64,000 nt of DNA from an uncultured Geobacter sp. (GTDB taxonomy: Bacteria; Desulfobacterota; Desulfuromonadia; Geobacterales; CAIOGM01): positions 1 through 64,000 of the forward strand of contig CAIUWK010000074.1 in assembly GCA_903902855.1 (NCBI GenBank), read 5' to 3'. Positions 43,694 through 52,326 of this stretch are shown here, in pieces. Both the position numbers and the translations under genes were made by a program. The notes beneath the pieces are model-generated. The model did not search any database and was not told where the DNA came from. It worked only from the letters and a program-made list of their open reading frames with translations. Each line of letters begins with the position of its first letter. Within the stretch, counting starts at the first letter, position 1.

Positions 43694-44970
43694 GCAGATT
43701 CATCATGGTGGTGGCGCTGCTGGTGTCCATGGCAGCCACCGTTCCGGCCCAGGAGAACTATCTGGAAGTGACGGCCTCCGGGAGCGGCCAGCTCTCCTTG
43801 AGCGTTGCCACGCCGCAGCGGCTGGAGGGGAAGGATAATCCGGAGGTCGCGCAGGAGATTGCCGATGTCCTGGCCTTTGATATGACCCTTTCCGGGCTGT
43901 TTCAGGTTGCGGCCAAGGATCTGGAGCGGGGGGGGATTCGCCCTGGAGAGTTCAGCTATGCCCCCTGGAAGAGCGGCGGCACCAAGCTGGTGGTAAAGAG
44001 CGGCTACAGCATCACCGGGGGGGATCGGCTGACCCTGGATCTGCGACTTTACGATGTGCTCCAGGAGAAGGTCCTGACTGCCAACCGGTTTAGCGGGAGC
44101 AGCAGGGATGTCCGGCGGATGGCCCACGCCTTCGCCGACGAGATTCTCCGGGCCATGACCGGTCAGGCGGGACCGTTCACCGGGAAGATCGCCTTTGTCT
44201 CCAAGCGTACGGGGAACAAAGAGATCTATCTCATGGATTATGATGGTCGTTCCGTCCAGCAGCTGACCAAGAACAAATCCATCAACCTGAACCCCGATTT
44301 TTTTCCCAACGGCAGGGAGATCATCTATACCACCTACAAGAACCGGAACCCTGACCTCTATCGTCGGGAACTATACACCGGGGCCGAGGCAAAGGTCTCC
44401 ACGCAGCGCGGTCTCAACGTCACGGCGGCAGTGGCCCCTGCAGGCGACCGAATTGCGCTGGCCATGAGCAAGGAGGGTCATTCCCAGATCTACGTCATCA
44501 CTCCCCAGGGGAAGCAGTTGACGCGACTGACCAACTCTTCCGCCCTGGAGGTTTCCCCCGCCTGGTCTCCCGACGGCAAACAGCTGGCCTTCGTCTCGGA
44601 CCGCCTGGGTAAGCCGCAGATCTTTGTGGCGACTGACGATGGCTCAACTGTGCGACGGCTGACCACCAGTGGTTCCTATAATGTGGAGCCGCGCTGGTCT
44701 CCCAAGGGGAATCTGATCGCCTACTGCCGGCAGATGGGGGGAGGATTCCAGATTTTTCTCGTTAACCGCGACGGCAGCGGCAACACCCAGATCACCTCCG
44801 AAGGAAGTAACGAGCATCCCCGCTGGTCCCCCGACGGGCGGTTCATAACCTTCAGTTCCAAGAGGGGAGGGAAGGAGTCAATTTATGTCATGCGGGCCGA
44901 CGGTACGGGGCAGACGAAGGTCTCCCGGAACAGTGGGAGCGACACCCATCCGGTCTGGTCCCCCCGATGA
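43690..44970 (+). CDS. tolB: Tol-Pal system beta-propeller protein TolB
   Basis: This 426-residue periplasmic protein has a signal peptide (about 1-20, ending VPA), an N-terminal domain that reaches TolA (LEVTASGSGQ..., ILRAMTGQAGPFTGKIAFVSKR) and a six-bladed propeller with repeated D-GR/SPDGK-AF motifs (AWSPDGKQLAFVSDR, RWSPDGRFITFSSKR). The GTG start at 43690 overlaps the tolA stop as GTGA. It binds Pal. Confidence 0.96.
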   Translation: MSRFIMVVALLVSMAATVPAQENYLEVTASGSGQLSLSVATPQRLEGKDNPEVAQEIADVLAFDMTLSGLFQVAAKDLERGGIRPGEFSYAPWKSGGTKLVVKSGYSITGGDRLTLDLRLYDVLQEKVLTANRFSGSSRDVRRMAHAFADEILRAMTGQAGPFTGKIAFVSKRTGNKEIYLMDYDGRSVQQLTKNKSINLNPDFFPNGREIIYTTYKNRNPDLYRRELYTGAEAKVSTQRGLNVTAAVAPAGDRIALAMSKEGHSQIYVITPQGKQLTRLTNSSALEVSPAWSPDGKQLAFVSDRLGKPQIFVATDDGSTVRRLTTSGSYNVEPRWSPKGNLIAYCRQMGGGFQIFLVNRDGSGNTQITSEGSNEHPRWSPDGRFITFSSKRGGKESIYVMRADGTGQTKVSRNSGSDTHPVWSPR

Positions 44971-44981
44971 GAACATAGAAC

Positions 44982-45009
44982 TTGTTTTATCAGCTGAGTC
45001 CGGTATAAT
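44982..45009 (+). promoter_or_regulatory. sigma-70 promoter of pal
   Basis: TTGTTT, a 16-bp spacer, TATAAT (perfect -10), just before a C14 tract. It would give pal and cpoB their own transcript, apart from tolQRAB. Confidence 0.7.
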
Positions 45010-45013
45010 CTTA

Positions 45014-45027
45014 CCCCCCCCCCCCCC
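45014..45027. repeat. C14 homopolymer at the pal transcription start
   Basis: Fourteen consecutive C residues begin 5 nt after the -10 box, so the predicted transcription start (about 45016) lies within the tract. Confidence 0.75.
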
Positions 45028-45077
45028 ACCTTCATGGTCCCTCATGGGATCACAACTACACAAAGGAGAAACAGATC

Positions 45078-45650
45078 ATGCGAAACGGCATAACAACGTT
45101 GATTGCGGCACTTTGTTGCACCTTGATGCTGGCGACGGGATGCGCTAAAAAAGAGCTGGTAAAGGCGGAGACTCCTCCCCCTGAAGTCGTCGTGGTATCG
45201 CCGCCACCGGCGCCTGCTCCGGTTATACCAGAGCAGGTGAAAGAGAACCCCGTCGTCAAGGATGCGGTAGTAGGCACCGAAGAGATAGCTGCGCTGTCCG
45301 AAGATGCTACGGCGTCCAAGTTGTTCCAGACCATCTATTTCGATTTCGACGCTTTCACCCTCAGTGAAGCAGCCCGTGACTCCTTGGCGAAAAACGCCGT
45401 GGCCCTCAAGAAGAGCAAGGGGCTGAAGGTTCAGATTCAGGGGAACTGTGATGAGCGGGGATCGGACGCCTACAACCTTGCCCTAGGTGAAAAGCGGGCC
45501 AAGGCTGCCTATGACTACCTCATCACCCTGGGGGCGCCTTCAAACCAGCTTCATGTGATCAGCTACGGCAAAGAGCGCCCCGTTGATCCGGGGCATGACG
45601 AGGCTGCCTGGGCAAAAAACCGTCGTGATGATTTCGTTGTTCTGAAATAG
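45078..45650 (+). CDS. pal: peptidoglycan-associated lipoprotein Pal
   Basis: This 190-residue outer-membrane lipoprotein has lipobox LATGC (Cys22), a Pro/Val-rich linker and a C-terminal OmpA-like peptidoglycan-binding domain (about 80-190: IYFDFDAFTLSEAARDSLAK, QGNCDERGSDAYNLALGEKRA). The DERG and R residues bind diaminopimelate, in line with the DAP-type MurE in this window. AAAGGAG precedes the ATG. It anchors the outer membrane to the cell wall and is the target of TolB. Confidence 0.96.
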   Translation: MRNGITTLIAALCCTLMLATGCAKKELVKAETPPPEVVVVSPPPAPAPVIPEQVKENPVVKDAVVGTEEIAALSEDATASKLFQTIYFDFDAFTLSEAARDSLAKNAVALKKSKGLKVQIQGNCDERGSDAYNLALGEKRAKAAYDYLITLGAPSNQLHVISYGKERPVDPGHDEAAWAKNRRDDFVVLK

Positions 45651-45687
45651 ACATATGGCTTGTTCCCCGAGAGAAGGAGTTTACCCC

Positions 45688-46491
45688 ATGCAGATGATTA
45701 AAGTTGCGGCGCCGTTTCTGGCGCTGCTCCTCTTTGCCGGCTGCGCCAGTAAAAACGATCTCGATAGCCTCAAGCGCGATCTGGACGAAATGAACAGCCG
45801 CCAGTCCAAATCGGAAAGGGAGCTCTCCGTCGTTAGGAACGAAAGCAGGGAGGGGATGGATAAGACCCTGAAGGACGCCCAGAAAGAGTTGGACGGTATC
45901 CGCAAAGGGAATGCCGATTTCCAGGCGTCCCTGGAAGCCATAAAGGTTGATCTGCAACTCCTTGCCGGGAAGGTGGATGACCTGTCGCTCCAGGGGAAAA
46001 AACCGGCTGATGACCTGGCGCTCTTCAAGGAAGATATGGAACGGCGTCTTGTGGCCCTGGAGACGAAACTTCAGGGGCTTTCCAAGGAGCAGGAGGCGGT
46101 TCAGAAGCAGGCGGCGGAGAGTCCGGAGAACCTCTACCAGTCAGGGCAGGAGGCATTCAAGGCGGGAGAGATGAAAAAGGCCCGGGAGTTGTTCTCACGT
46201 TTTGCCGAGCTCTATCCCAAGCATGCCATGGCGGCCAACGCCGTCTACTGGATCGGCGAGAGCTACTACAACGAGAAGAGCTACGATCAGGCGATCCTGG
46301 AGTTCCAGAAGGTGATCAAGAACTATCCTGACAAGGAAAAGGTGTCATCGGCCATGCTGAAACAGGGGATGGCCTTCATCAGCCTGAATGATACCAAGAG
46401 CGCCAAGTATATCTTCAAGGAACTGGTTAAACAGTATCCGGCCAGCGAGGAGTCAAAGCGGGCCAAGGATCAACTCAAGGGGCTGAAATAA
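45688..46491 (+). CDS. cpoB: CpoB/YbgF-like periplasmic coordinator
   Basis: This 267-residue protein has a signal sequence with a lipobox-like LFAGC (Cys19, so here a lipoprotein), a long coiled coil (about 25-140, heptad pattern with SKSERELSVVRNESREGM) and C-terminal TPRs (about 145-262: YQSGQEAFKAGEMKKARELFSRFAELYP...). In E. coli CpoB couples Tol-Pal to PBP1B. The lipid anchor differs from the soluble E. coli form. ATG at 45688 has AAGGAG upstream, and an earlier in-frame ATG lacks one. Confidence 0.92.
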   Translation: MQMIKVAAPFLALLLFAGCASKNDLDSLKRDLDEMNSRQSKSERELSVVRNESREGMDKTLKDAQKELDGIRKGNADFQASLEAIKVDLQLLAGKVDDLSLQGKKPADDLALFKEDMERRLVALETKLQGLSKEQEAVQKQAAESPENLYQSGQEAFKAGEMKKARELFSRFAELYPKHAMAANAVYWIGESYYNEKSYDQAILEFQKVIKNYPDKEKVSSAMLKQGMAFISLNDTKSAKYIFKELVKQYPASEESKRAKDQLKGLK

Positions 46492-46652
46492 CAAATCGCT
46501 CTGCCAAGATACAGAAGGGGGAGGTGGCGCTTCCGGCGGATACCGGCATCCTGATTCTGAAACTTTAGTCGGTTTTTCGAGACGCTATCAGGACAAGCAC
46601 TGGTCCAGCGAGGGCAATGCCGCAGCCTGAAGCAGGCTGAGCGGGGGAGACG

Positions 46653-47615
46653 ATGACCAGACGAGCGCTGATCTGCGGCATCTCGGGGCAGGACGGGGCG
46701 TATCTTGCCCGGTTTCTGCTGGACAAGGGATATGAGGTTCACGGCACCGCCCGTGACGCCCAGATGGCCACCTTTCACAATCTGGCGCGACTGGGTGCCC
46801 GGGAGCGGATTGTTCCCCACTCCATGGCGCTCAACGACTTTCGCAGCGTGCTGCAGGTGTTGGCCAAGGTCGACCCCGACGAGATCTACAATCTGGCGGG
46901 TCAGAGTTCCGTGGGGCTCTCCTTCGAGCAGCCGGTGGAGACGCTGGAGAGTATCAGCATGGGAACCCTCAATCTCCTTGAGGTGATCCGCTTCATCCAG
47001 AAGCCGATCCGGCTGTACAATGCCGGCTCCAGTGAATGTTTCGGCGACACCGGCGGTCTCCCTGCCGACGAAATGACCCCCTTCCGCCCCCGCAGCCCCT
47101 ACGCCGTGGCCAAGGCCACCGCCCACTGGCAGGTGGCCAACTACCGGGAGGCCTATGACCTCTTCGCCTGCACCGGCATCCTCTTCAACCATGAATCCCC
47201 CCTCCGCCCCGAACGGTTCGTCACCCGCAAGATCATCGCCTCGGCCTGCCGCATCGCCCAGGGAAGCCCGGAAAAGCTCCAGCTGGGGGCCATCTCCATC
47301 GCCCGGGATTGGGGGCTGGCCTCGGAGTATGTGGACGCCATGTGGCGGATGCTGCAGCAGGATGCGCCGGAGGATTACGTCATTGCCACGGGTGAAACCA
47401 ATACCCTGGAATCCTTCGTGGTGCAAAGCTTTACCCATCTGGGGCTCGACTGGCGGGAGCATGTGGTCACCAATCCCTCCTTTCTCCGTCCTTCGGAAAT
47501 AATGATCAGCCGGGGGAATCCGGACAAGGCCCGGCGAGAGCTGGGATGGCAGGCTTCCTGCCGGATGAAGGATGTCATCAAGGTGATGATCACCGCGCAA
47601 CAGGAGATGTTATGA
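46653..47615 (+). CDS. gmd: GDP-mannose 4,6-dehydratase
   Basis: This 320-residue short-chain dehydrogenase (extended SDR) converts GDP-mannose to GDP-4-keto-6-deoxymannose, precursor of fucose, rhamnose-type and perosamine sugars. NADP loop [24 protein letters not shown], the catalytic S-E (NAGSSECFG) and YxxxK ([12 protein letters not shown]), and the substrate motif [10 protein letters not shown] and [14 protein letters not shown] are diagnostic. It is slightly shorter than the usual 340-370 residues. A CAGCCTG-AAG-CAGGCTG hairpin (46623-46639) sits just before its ribosome site. It overlaps the next gene by four bases, so the pair may form a GDP-sugar module. Confidence 0.95.
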   Translation: MTRRALICGISGQDGAYLARFLLDKGYEVHGTARDAQMATFHNLARLGARERIVPHSMALNDFRSVLQVLAKVDPDEIYNLAGQSSVGLSFEQPVETLESISMGTLNLLEVIRFIQKPIRLYNAGSSECFGDTGGLPADEMTPFRPRSPYAVAKATAHWQVANYREAYDLFACTGILFNHESPLRPERFVTRKIIASACRIAQGSPEKLQLGAISIARDWGLASEYVDAMWRMLQQDAPEDYVIATGETNTLESFVVQSFTHLGLDWREHVVTNPSFLRPSEIMISRGNPDKARRELGWQASCRMKDVIKVMITAQQEML

Positions 47616-48967
47616 CTGAACTCTTATGCTTCAAGGCCTACGACATCCGGGGGAGCGTCCCGGAGGAGCTGAACGAGGAGATCGCCTACGGGCTGGGGCG
47701 TGCCTTCGCGGAGGAGTTTTCCCCCAGGAGTGTCATCGTGGGGCAAGATATCCGTGAGGAGAGTCCGGCTCTGGCCTCTGCCGTGGCCCGGGGGCTCAAC
47801 GACGGCGGGGTTCAGGTGGTGGACATCGGTCTCTGCGGCACGGAGGAGGTCTATTTCCAGACCTTCCATCGCCAGGCCGACGGGGGGATCATGGTCACGG
47901 CCAGTCATAACCCCAAGGGATTCAACGGCATGAAACTGGTGCGCGCCGGTTCTCGTCCCATCAGCGGCGACAGCGGCCTCTTCGCCCTGCGCGACCGGGT
48001 CATCTCCGGCGGTTTTGCCGAGGTTGCGGTGAAGGGAGAGACCACGACGGAGCCGGACAAAGATGACTACATCGAACACCTGCTGGGGTATGTTGATCCG
48101 GCGGCGTTACGTCCCCTGCGCATCGTGGGGAATCCGGGCAACGGCGGGGCCGGGCCGATCATCCGCCTGCTCCAGGAGCGGCTCCCCTTTGAATTTTCCC
48201 TGATCCAGGAAACCCCGGACGGGAGTTTTCCCAACGGTGTCCCCAATCCGCTCCTCCCGGAAAACCGGGAAGCAACGGCCCGGGCCGTGGTGGAGAACGG
48301 GGCCGATTTCGGCATCGCTTGGGACGGCGATTTCGACCGCTGCTTCTTCTTTGATGAACAGGGGGAGTTCATCGAAGGGTACTATATCGTCGGTCTCCTG
48401 GCCGCGGCATTTCTGGCCCGGTATCCCGGTGAAAAGATCATCCATGACCCGCGTCTCACCTGGAACACCCGGGATATCGTTTCCCAGGCCGGAGGGATAC
48501 CTGTCCAGAGCAAGACCGGCCACGCCTTCATCAAGGAGAGGATGCGGGCGGAAAACGCTATTTATGGGGGGGAGATGAGCGCCCACCACTATTTCCGGGA
48601 TTTTGCCTTCTGCGACAGCGGCATGATCCCCTGGCTCCTGGTGGCGGAGCTGATCTCCCGCAGCGGCAAGTCGTTGTCGCAGCTGGTGGGAGAACGGATG
48701 GCCGCCTACCCCTGCAGCGGCGAGATCAACTACAAGGTGACCGATGTCCCGGCCACCATCAACCGTGTCATGGAGCGGTATGCTCCGGAGAACCCTGCGG
48801 TGGACCACACCGACGGTGTCAGCCTGGAATTCGCAGAGTGGCGCTTGAACATCCGCTCCTCCAACACCGAACCGCTGTTGCGGTTGAATCTGGAGAGTCG
48901 GGGGGATGCCGCTGCCGTGGCCCGGCATCTGGTGGAGATCGAATCATTGATCCACCTCTTCCCCTGA
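47612..48967 (+). CDS. phosphomannomutase/phosphoglucomutase
   Basis: This 451-residue alpha-D-phosphohexomutase starts with [17 protein letters not shown]. It has the active serine in [15 protein letters not shown], the metal-binding loop [10 protein letters not shown] and the sugar-ring specificity loop [10 protein letters not shown] (the GEMS form typical of PMM/PGM). [12 protein letters not shown] binds the phosphate. It would make mannose-1-phosphate for GDP-mannose, the substrate of the overlapping gmd gene. ATG 47612 lies after CAGGAG and overlaps the gmd stop. Confidence 0.95.
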   Translation: MTELLCFKAYDIRGSVPEELNEEIAYGLGRAFAEEFSPRSVIVGQDIREESPALASAVARGLNDGGVQVVDIGLCGTEEVYFQTFHRQADGGIMVTASHNPKGFNGMKLVRAGSRPISGDSGLFALRDRVISGGFAEVAVKGETTTEPDKDDYIEHLLGYVDPAALRPLRIVGNPGNGGAGPIIRLLQERLPFEFSLIQETPDGSFPNGVPNPLLPENREATARAVVENGADFGIAWDGDFDRCFFFDEQGEFIEGYYIVGLLAAAFLARYPGEKIIHDPRLTWNTRDIVSQAGGIPVQSKTGHAFIKERMRAENAIYGGEMSAHHYFRDFAFCDSGMIPWLLVAELISRSGKSLSQLVGERMAAYPCSGEINYKVTDVPATINRVMERYAPENPAVDHTDGVSLEFAEWRLNIRSSNTEPLLRLNLESRGDAAAVARHLVEIESLIHLFP

Positions 48968-48985
48968 CCGCCTGCCCGGCAGTCC

Positions 48986-49025
48986 CATCCGTCATTTGGC
49001 CGTCGCAGTGGTCAAATGGCGGATG
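48986..49025 (+). terminator. inverted repeat after the phosphohexomutase gene
   Basis: A 16-nt arm at 48986-49001 pairs with 49010-49025 with two mismatches around an 8-nt loop. There is no immediate poly-T, though CTCTTTT follows 10 nt later. In the rest of 48968-49296 only the sigma-54 promoter is recognised. Confidence 0.45.
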
Positions 49026-49198
49026 AGAGTCGGCTCTTTTCGTTGCCTCTGTGAATCGCTCTCCGGAACTGTGACCCTGATCTCTCGTCGGAAATCTCCC
49101 CTAATAAGTACGTGAAATGCGAAGGTTAAAGGGGGGAGGATCGCCCATTGTCTGATTGATGCCGGTTTTTCGTGGGATAAACGGTATTATTACGGAGT

Positions 49199-49214
49199 TG
49201 GAGCGAAAATTGCA
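49199..49214 (+). promoter_or_regulatory. sigma-54 promoter of the cytochrome gene
   Basis: TGGAGCG-AAAA-TTGCA has GG and GC at the correct 12-base spacing and a perfect -12 box. The start of transcription would be near 49225, a ~70-nt leader before the cytochrome ATG. Confidence 0.65.
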
Positions 49215-49296
49215 ATAATGAGACGGATTGTAGCTTGTCAGCGCCTCCGGGGCCGACAAGGGTTACGAAGGAAAAGCCGTGCAAGGGAGTATAGGT

Positions 49297-51549
49297 ATGT
49301 GCCGTGTGATCCGTCTGCTGTTGCTCTGTTCATTACTATCTATGACAATTTCTGTTTCGGGCGTCCTGGCCGCCGCCGCGCCGGCGATCCGTAACAGCCT
49401 TCCGGTACGGGATGACCCGCTGGTCCGGATGCCGGGAACCCAGCCGGGACAGGTGCCGACCCTGCAGAGCTCCACCACCTGCTACCCGTGTCACGGCTCC
49501 GGCTTGGCGACCTGGGATAAGGTGAAGCCGAACCAGGATCTTCGGGGGCGTACGGATTATACCGAATACGATATCTTCAAGGCGTGGCAGGGGTCCATGA
49601 TGGGGAACTCCGCCCGGGATCCTCTCATGTTTGCCTGCTTCACCGTGGCGGCCCAGGACTCCATCTACGCCTTGGGGAACCCCAATGCCGTTGACATCTG
49701 TCTGCGGTGCCACTTTCCCAAGGGGTGGCTGGACGGCCGCTCCAGCGGAGACGGCCAACTCAACGCCTCGGCCATGACGGGAGAGGATTACGACGGCATC
49801 CAGTGCTCCTTCTGTCACCGCCTCAACGATCCCTTCTACAAGTCGACCTATGAGGGGAAGCGCGAAGGGGACAAATGGACCACCTACTGGGACGAACAGA
49901 ACAGTACGAAGAATCCGCCTGAGTACCGCTCCCAGAATCGAGCCTATGAAACCTACCTGGCAGATATGCTGATCTCCCCCATGATCAAGCTGTTCAGCGG
50001 CGGACCGTTTTATCTCAACAACATTCCGGCCAACCTCCTCTATACGGAAAATGGGGGGGGACAGTACTTCGTTAGCCCGACAGATGAGCGGCGCGGCACC
50101 TTTGCCGATGTCTTTGTCAACGACCCTCCTGATCATCCGACCCTCTACAGCCGCTATCACAAGGGGAAGTTCATCTGCGCCACCTGCCATGATGTCTCCA
50201 ACCCGGTCATGGCCAACATGACCTTCAAAAGCAGTAGGCCCGGCCAGAAGGTACTCCTCACCACAGAGAAGCTCCCTGCCTTTGCCTGGTCCCATGTGGA
50301 GCGGACCTATTCGGAATTCAGGCTCTCCGCGTACAACAATGAAGGGGGGGCGGCAGGGAAGGGGAACTTCCATCCCAATACCCCCAAATGGCAGTTCCCG
50401 GTGAACGGCTGGGAAACGGATCAGCCGGGGAACAAGATCACCAAGTGCCAGGACTGCCACATGTGTTCCCGGTGGAGCGTCGGCTCCAATGACCTCATCG
50501 GCCCGGTCCGTCCCCAGGATAGCAAGGAGCATCCGGATACCTGGACCCCCTGCCACGCCCTCACCGGAGGGAACGTCTGGATGACCTCCATTCTGGCCAG
50601 CATCGCCCCGGACAACCCCCAAAAGAATCCTCTCAACATGGAGCTGCTGGTGGGACCGGTACAGGTGGACCAGCTTACCATGGATGTCATGCAGGGGAGC
50701 TGGACAACGCTGCGCCCACCCAACATCGATCCGAACCTGCCGAATCAACCCAACATCTTCGCCGCTCTGGACCTGGCGGCCACCCGCATCCGCGGGGTTC
50801 TATTGAACGCCTCCAACATCACCGACCTGAAGTATCTCCCCACCACGGGGGGGCTCACCTTCCGGGTACAGAACAACTCCGGCCACAAGCTGATCTCCGG
50901 CTTCCCCGAGGGACGACGGATGTTCGTCAACATCAAGGTGTATAACGGCGCGACCCTGCTGCAGGAGATCAACCCCTACGACTACACGGTGGGGACCCTC
51001 AAGGGGCTCTCCGACTCGGCAAGCAGTCCTCCCCTGGGTTCCAATGAGATCCATTCCGATCCGCTGGTCTATGAGGTCAAGCTGGGGAGTACCATCACCA
51101 ACGAACTGAAGACCTTTCACTTTGCCCTGGCGACCCATCGCTACAAGGACAACCGGATTCCTCCCCAGGGCTTCAACATCGCCGGGGCCGCAGTACGGCA
51201 GAGTGAGCCGGTCTGGGAGGGGAAATCCGTGCCTAATTACTTCACCGCGGCCGAGTATGCGGGGGGGTACGACGAGGTTAACCTTACGGTTCCCAAAGGG
51301 GCGACCACCATTGAGGTTAACCTCTATTACCAGACCACGAGCCGGGAATATATCGAGTTCCTCCGGGACGAGATCAACGGAACCGGCAAGCTGACACTCC
51401 CCCCCAGCGCCTACGTGGCCCAGAGCGACTCGTTTTTCACGAAACTCAAGGCGTGGGGAAATACCATTTTCCGGTTGTGGGACAATAACAGAAACGTGGA
51501 TGGGGGGAAACCGTTCCTCATGACCCAGGGGGTCTGGAGAACGCCGTAA
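49297..51549 (+). CDS. pentahaem c-type cytochrome, secreted
   Basis: This 750-residue exported protein has a signal peptide (about 1-28, ending VLAAAA) and five CxxCH haem-binding motifs, starting at about residues 62 (CYPCH), 135 (CLRCH), 170 (CSFCH), 294 (CATCH) and 384 (CQDCH). A sixth lone C-H (TPCHAL near 420) lacks the first cysteine. The C-terminal ~300 residues have no haem sites and look beta-rich. The haem domain resembles cytochrome c554-like proteins, but no substrate can be assigned. ATG 49297 has AGGGAG 7 nt upstream, and a GTG 18 nt earlier is a weaker choice. A sigma-54 promoter precedes it and a PEP-CTERM gene follows after 27 nt. Confidence 0.9.
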   Translation: MCRVIRLLLLCSLLSMTISVSGVLAAAAPAIRNSLPVRDDPLVRMPGTQPGQVPTLQSSTTCYPCHGSGLATWDKVKPNQDLRGRTDYTEYDIFKAWQGSMMGNSARDPLMFACFTVAAQDSIYALGNPNAVDICLRCHFPKGWLDGRSSGDGQLNASAMTGEDYDGIQCSFCHRLNDPFYKSTYEGKREGDKWTTYWDEQNSTKNPPEYRSQNRAYETYLADMLISPMIKLFSGGPFYLNNIPANLLYTENGGGQYFVSPTDERRGTFADVFVNDPPDHPTLYSRYHKGKFICATCHDVSNPVMANMTFKSSRPGQKVLLTTEKLPAFAWSHVERTYSEFRLSAYNNEGGAAGKGNFHPNTPKWQFPVNGWETDQPGNKITKCQDCHMCSRWSVGSNDLIGPVRPQDSKEHPDTWTPCHALTGGNVWMTSILASIAPDNPQKNPLNMELLVGPVQVDQLTMDVMQGSWTTLRPPNIDPNLPNQPNIFAALDLAATRIRGVLLNASNITDLKYLPTTGGLTFRVQNNSGHKLISGFPEGRRMFVNIKVYNGATLLQEINPYDYTVGTLKGLSDSASSPPLGSNEIHSDPLVYEVKLGSTITNELKTFHFALATHRYKDNRIPPQGFNIAGAAVRQSEPVWEGKSVPNYFTAAEYAGGYDEVNLTVPKGATTIEVNLYYQTTSREYIEFLRDEINGTGKLTLPPSAYVAQSDSFFTKLKAWGNTIFRLWDNNRNVDGGKPFLMTQGVWRTP

Positions 51550-51576
51550 TCATTTTCAACAAAACGGAGAATACAG

Positions 51577-52212
51577 ATGAAAACACTGACGATACTCTAC
51601 CTCTCCCTAGCGTTGCTTCTCATGGGCGCCTCCACGGCAGCGGCATGGCCGATGACCTACACCCTCTCCGGATTACTCACCGGCGATGTTGACGGAAAAA
51701 CGTTCACCGGCGCTCCGTTTTCGTTGAGAGTCAACGCCGACAGTGATGCGGTAAATGCCGTGAGCCTCTTTGGCGCCAATGATCTCTATACCGTGGGAAA
51801 CTATACCCCGTTGTTCAATGGTCCGGATCTGGCTGCTCTCCTTGACATCTCCGGCGTCGGCTCTTTTACCTTTGCGGATCGGCTCTGGCTCTGGGTAAGC
51901 CAGGGGAATTTTTACCCCCCGGGTGTTCTGGCGATTGGGACCGATACCGAGGGAGACTTCCTCGATCTCCAGGCGTCTTATCTGGAAACCTATCATCTGG
52001 TTACCGCGGTGAACGGACAGCCGCTCTCGGTGATGCAAGCCGGCGCCGTACCCTTCGCTCTGTTTTCCGTTCCTGATGGAGCCGCCGCGACACTGAATCT
52101 TTCCGGAGCCTCCGGGGTGACCCTGGATGCGGCGGTGCCCGAACCCTCCACTCTGCTGCTGCTGGGAACCGGTCTGGCCGGCCTGGTATTCATGGGGCGC
52201 CGACGGAGCTGA
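51577..52212 (+). CDS. PEP-CTERM exported protein
   Basis: This 211-residue protein has an N-terminal signal peptide (about 1-23, ending TAAAW) and a C-terminal PEP-CTERM sorting signal: VPEPST, a hydrophobic helix (LLLLGTGLAGLVFMG) and RRR. Such proteins are processed by an exosortase (EpsH), which must be encoded elsewhere. The middle is a beta-rich domain of unknown function. GGAGAATACAG precedes the ATG. It probably shares the cytochrome transcript and is followed by a strong terminator. Confidence 0.92.
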   Translation: MKTLTILYLSLALLLMGASTAAAWPMTYTLSGLLTGDVDGKTFTGAPFSLRVNADSDAVNAVSLFGANDLYTVGNYTPLFNGPDLAALLDISGVGSFTFADRLWLWVSQGNFYPPGVLAIGTDTEGDFLDLQASYLETYHLVTAVNGQPLSVMQAGAVPFALFSVPDGAAATLNLSGASGVTLDAAVPEPSTLLLLGTGLAGLVFMGRRRS

Positions 52213-52238
52213 CCCCCGCCTGAACCGTACCGCACGAC

Positions 52239-52277
52239 AAAAGAGCCGTCAGGTTTCAGCAACCTGCCGGCTCTTTT
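52239..52277 (+). terminator. strong (bidirectional) terminator
   Basis: Seventeen-base arms (AAAAGAGCCGTCAGGTT and AACCTGCCGGCTCTTTT, one mismatch) close a 5-nt loop. They are A-rich upstream and T-rich downstream, so the hairpin works on either strand. It ends the cytochrome/PEP-CTERM unit. Confidence 0.9.
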
Positions 52278-52326
52278 GCTATACTTCTGCCTGCGTCGTC
52301 AATACTCAGGATCGGAGGATTCAGCC

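Noticed and set aside
46623-46639. CAGCCTG-AAG-CAGGCTG hairpin before gmd
   Set aside because: A 7-bp stem with a 3-nt loop near a ribosome site is too small to call a riboswitch or terminator. It is mentioned only under gmd.
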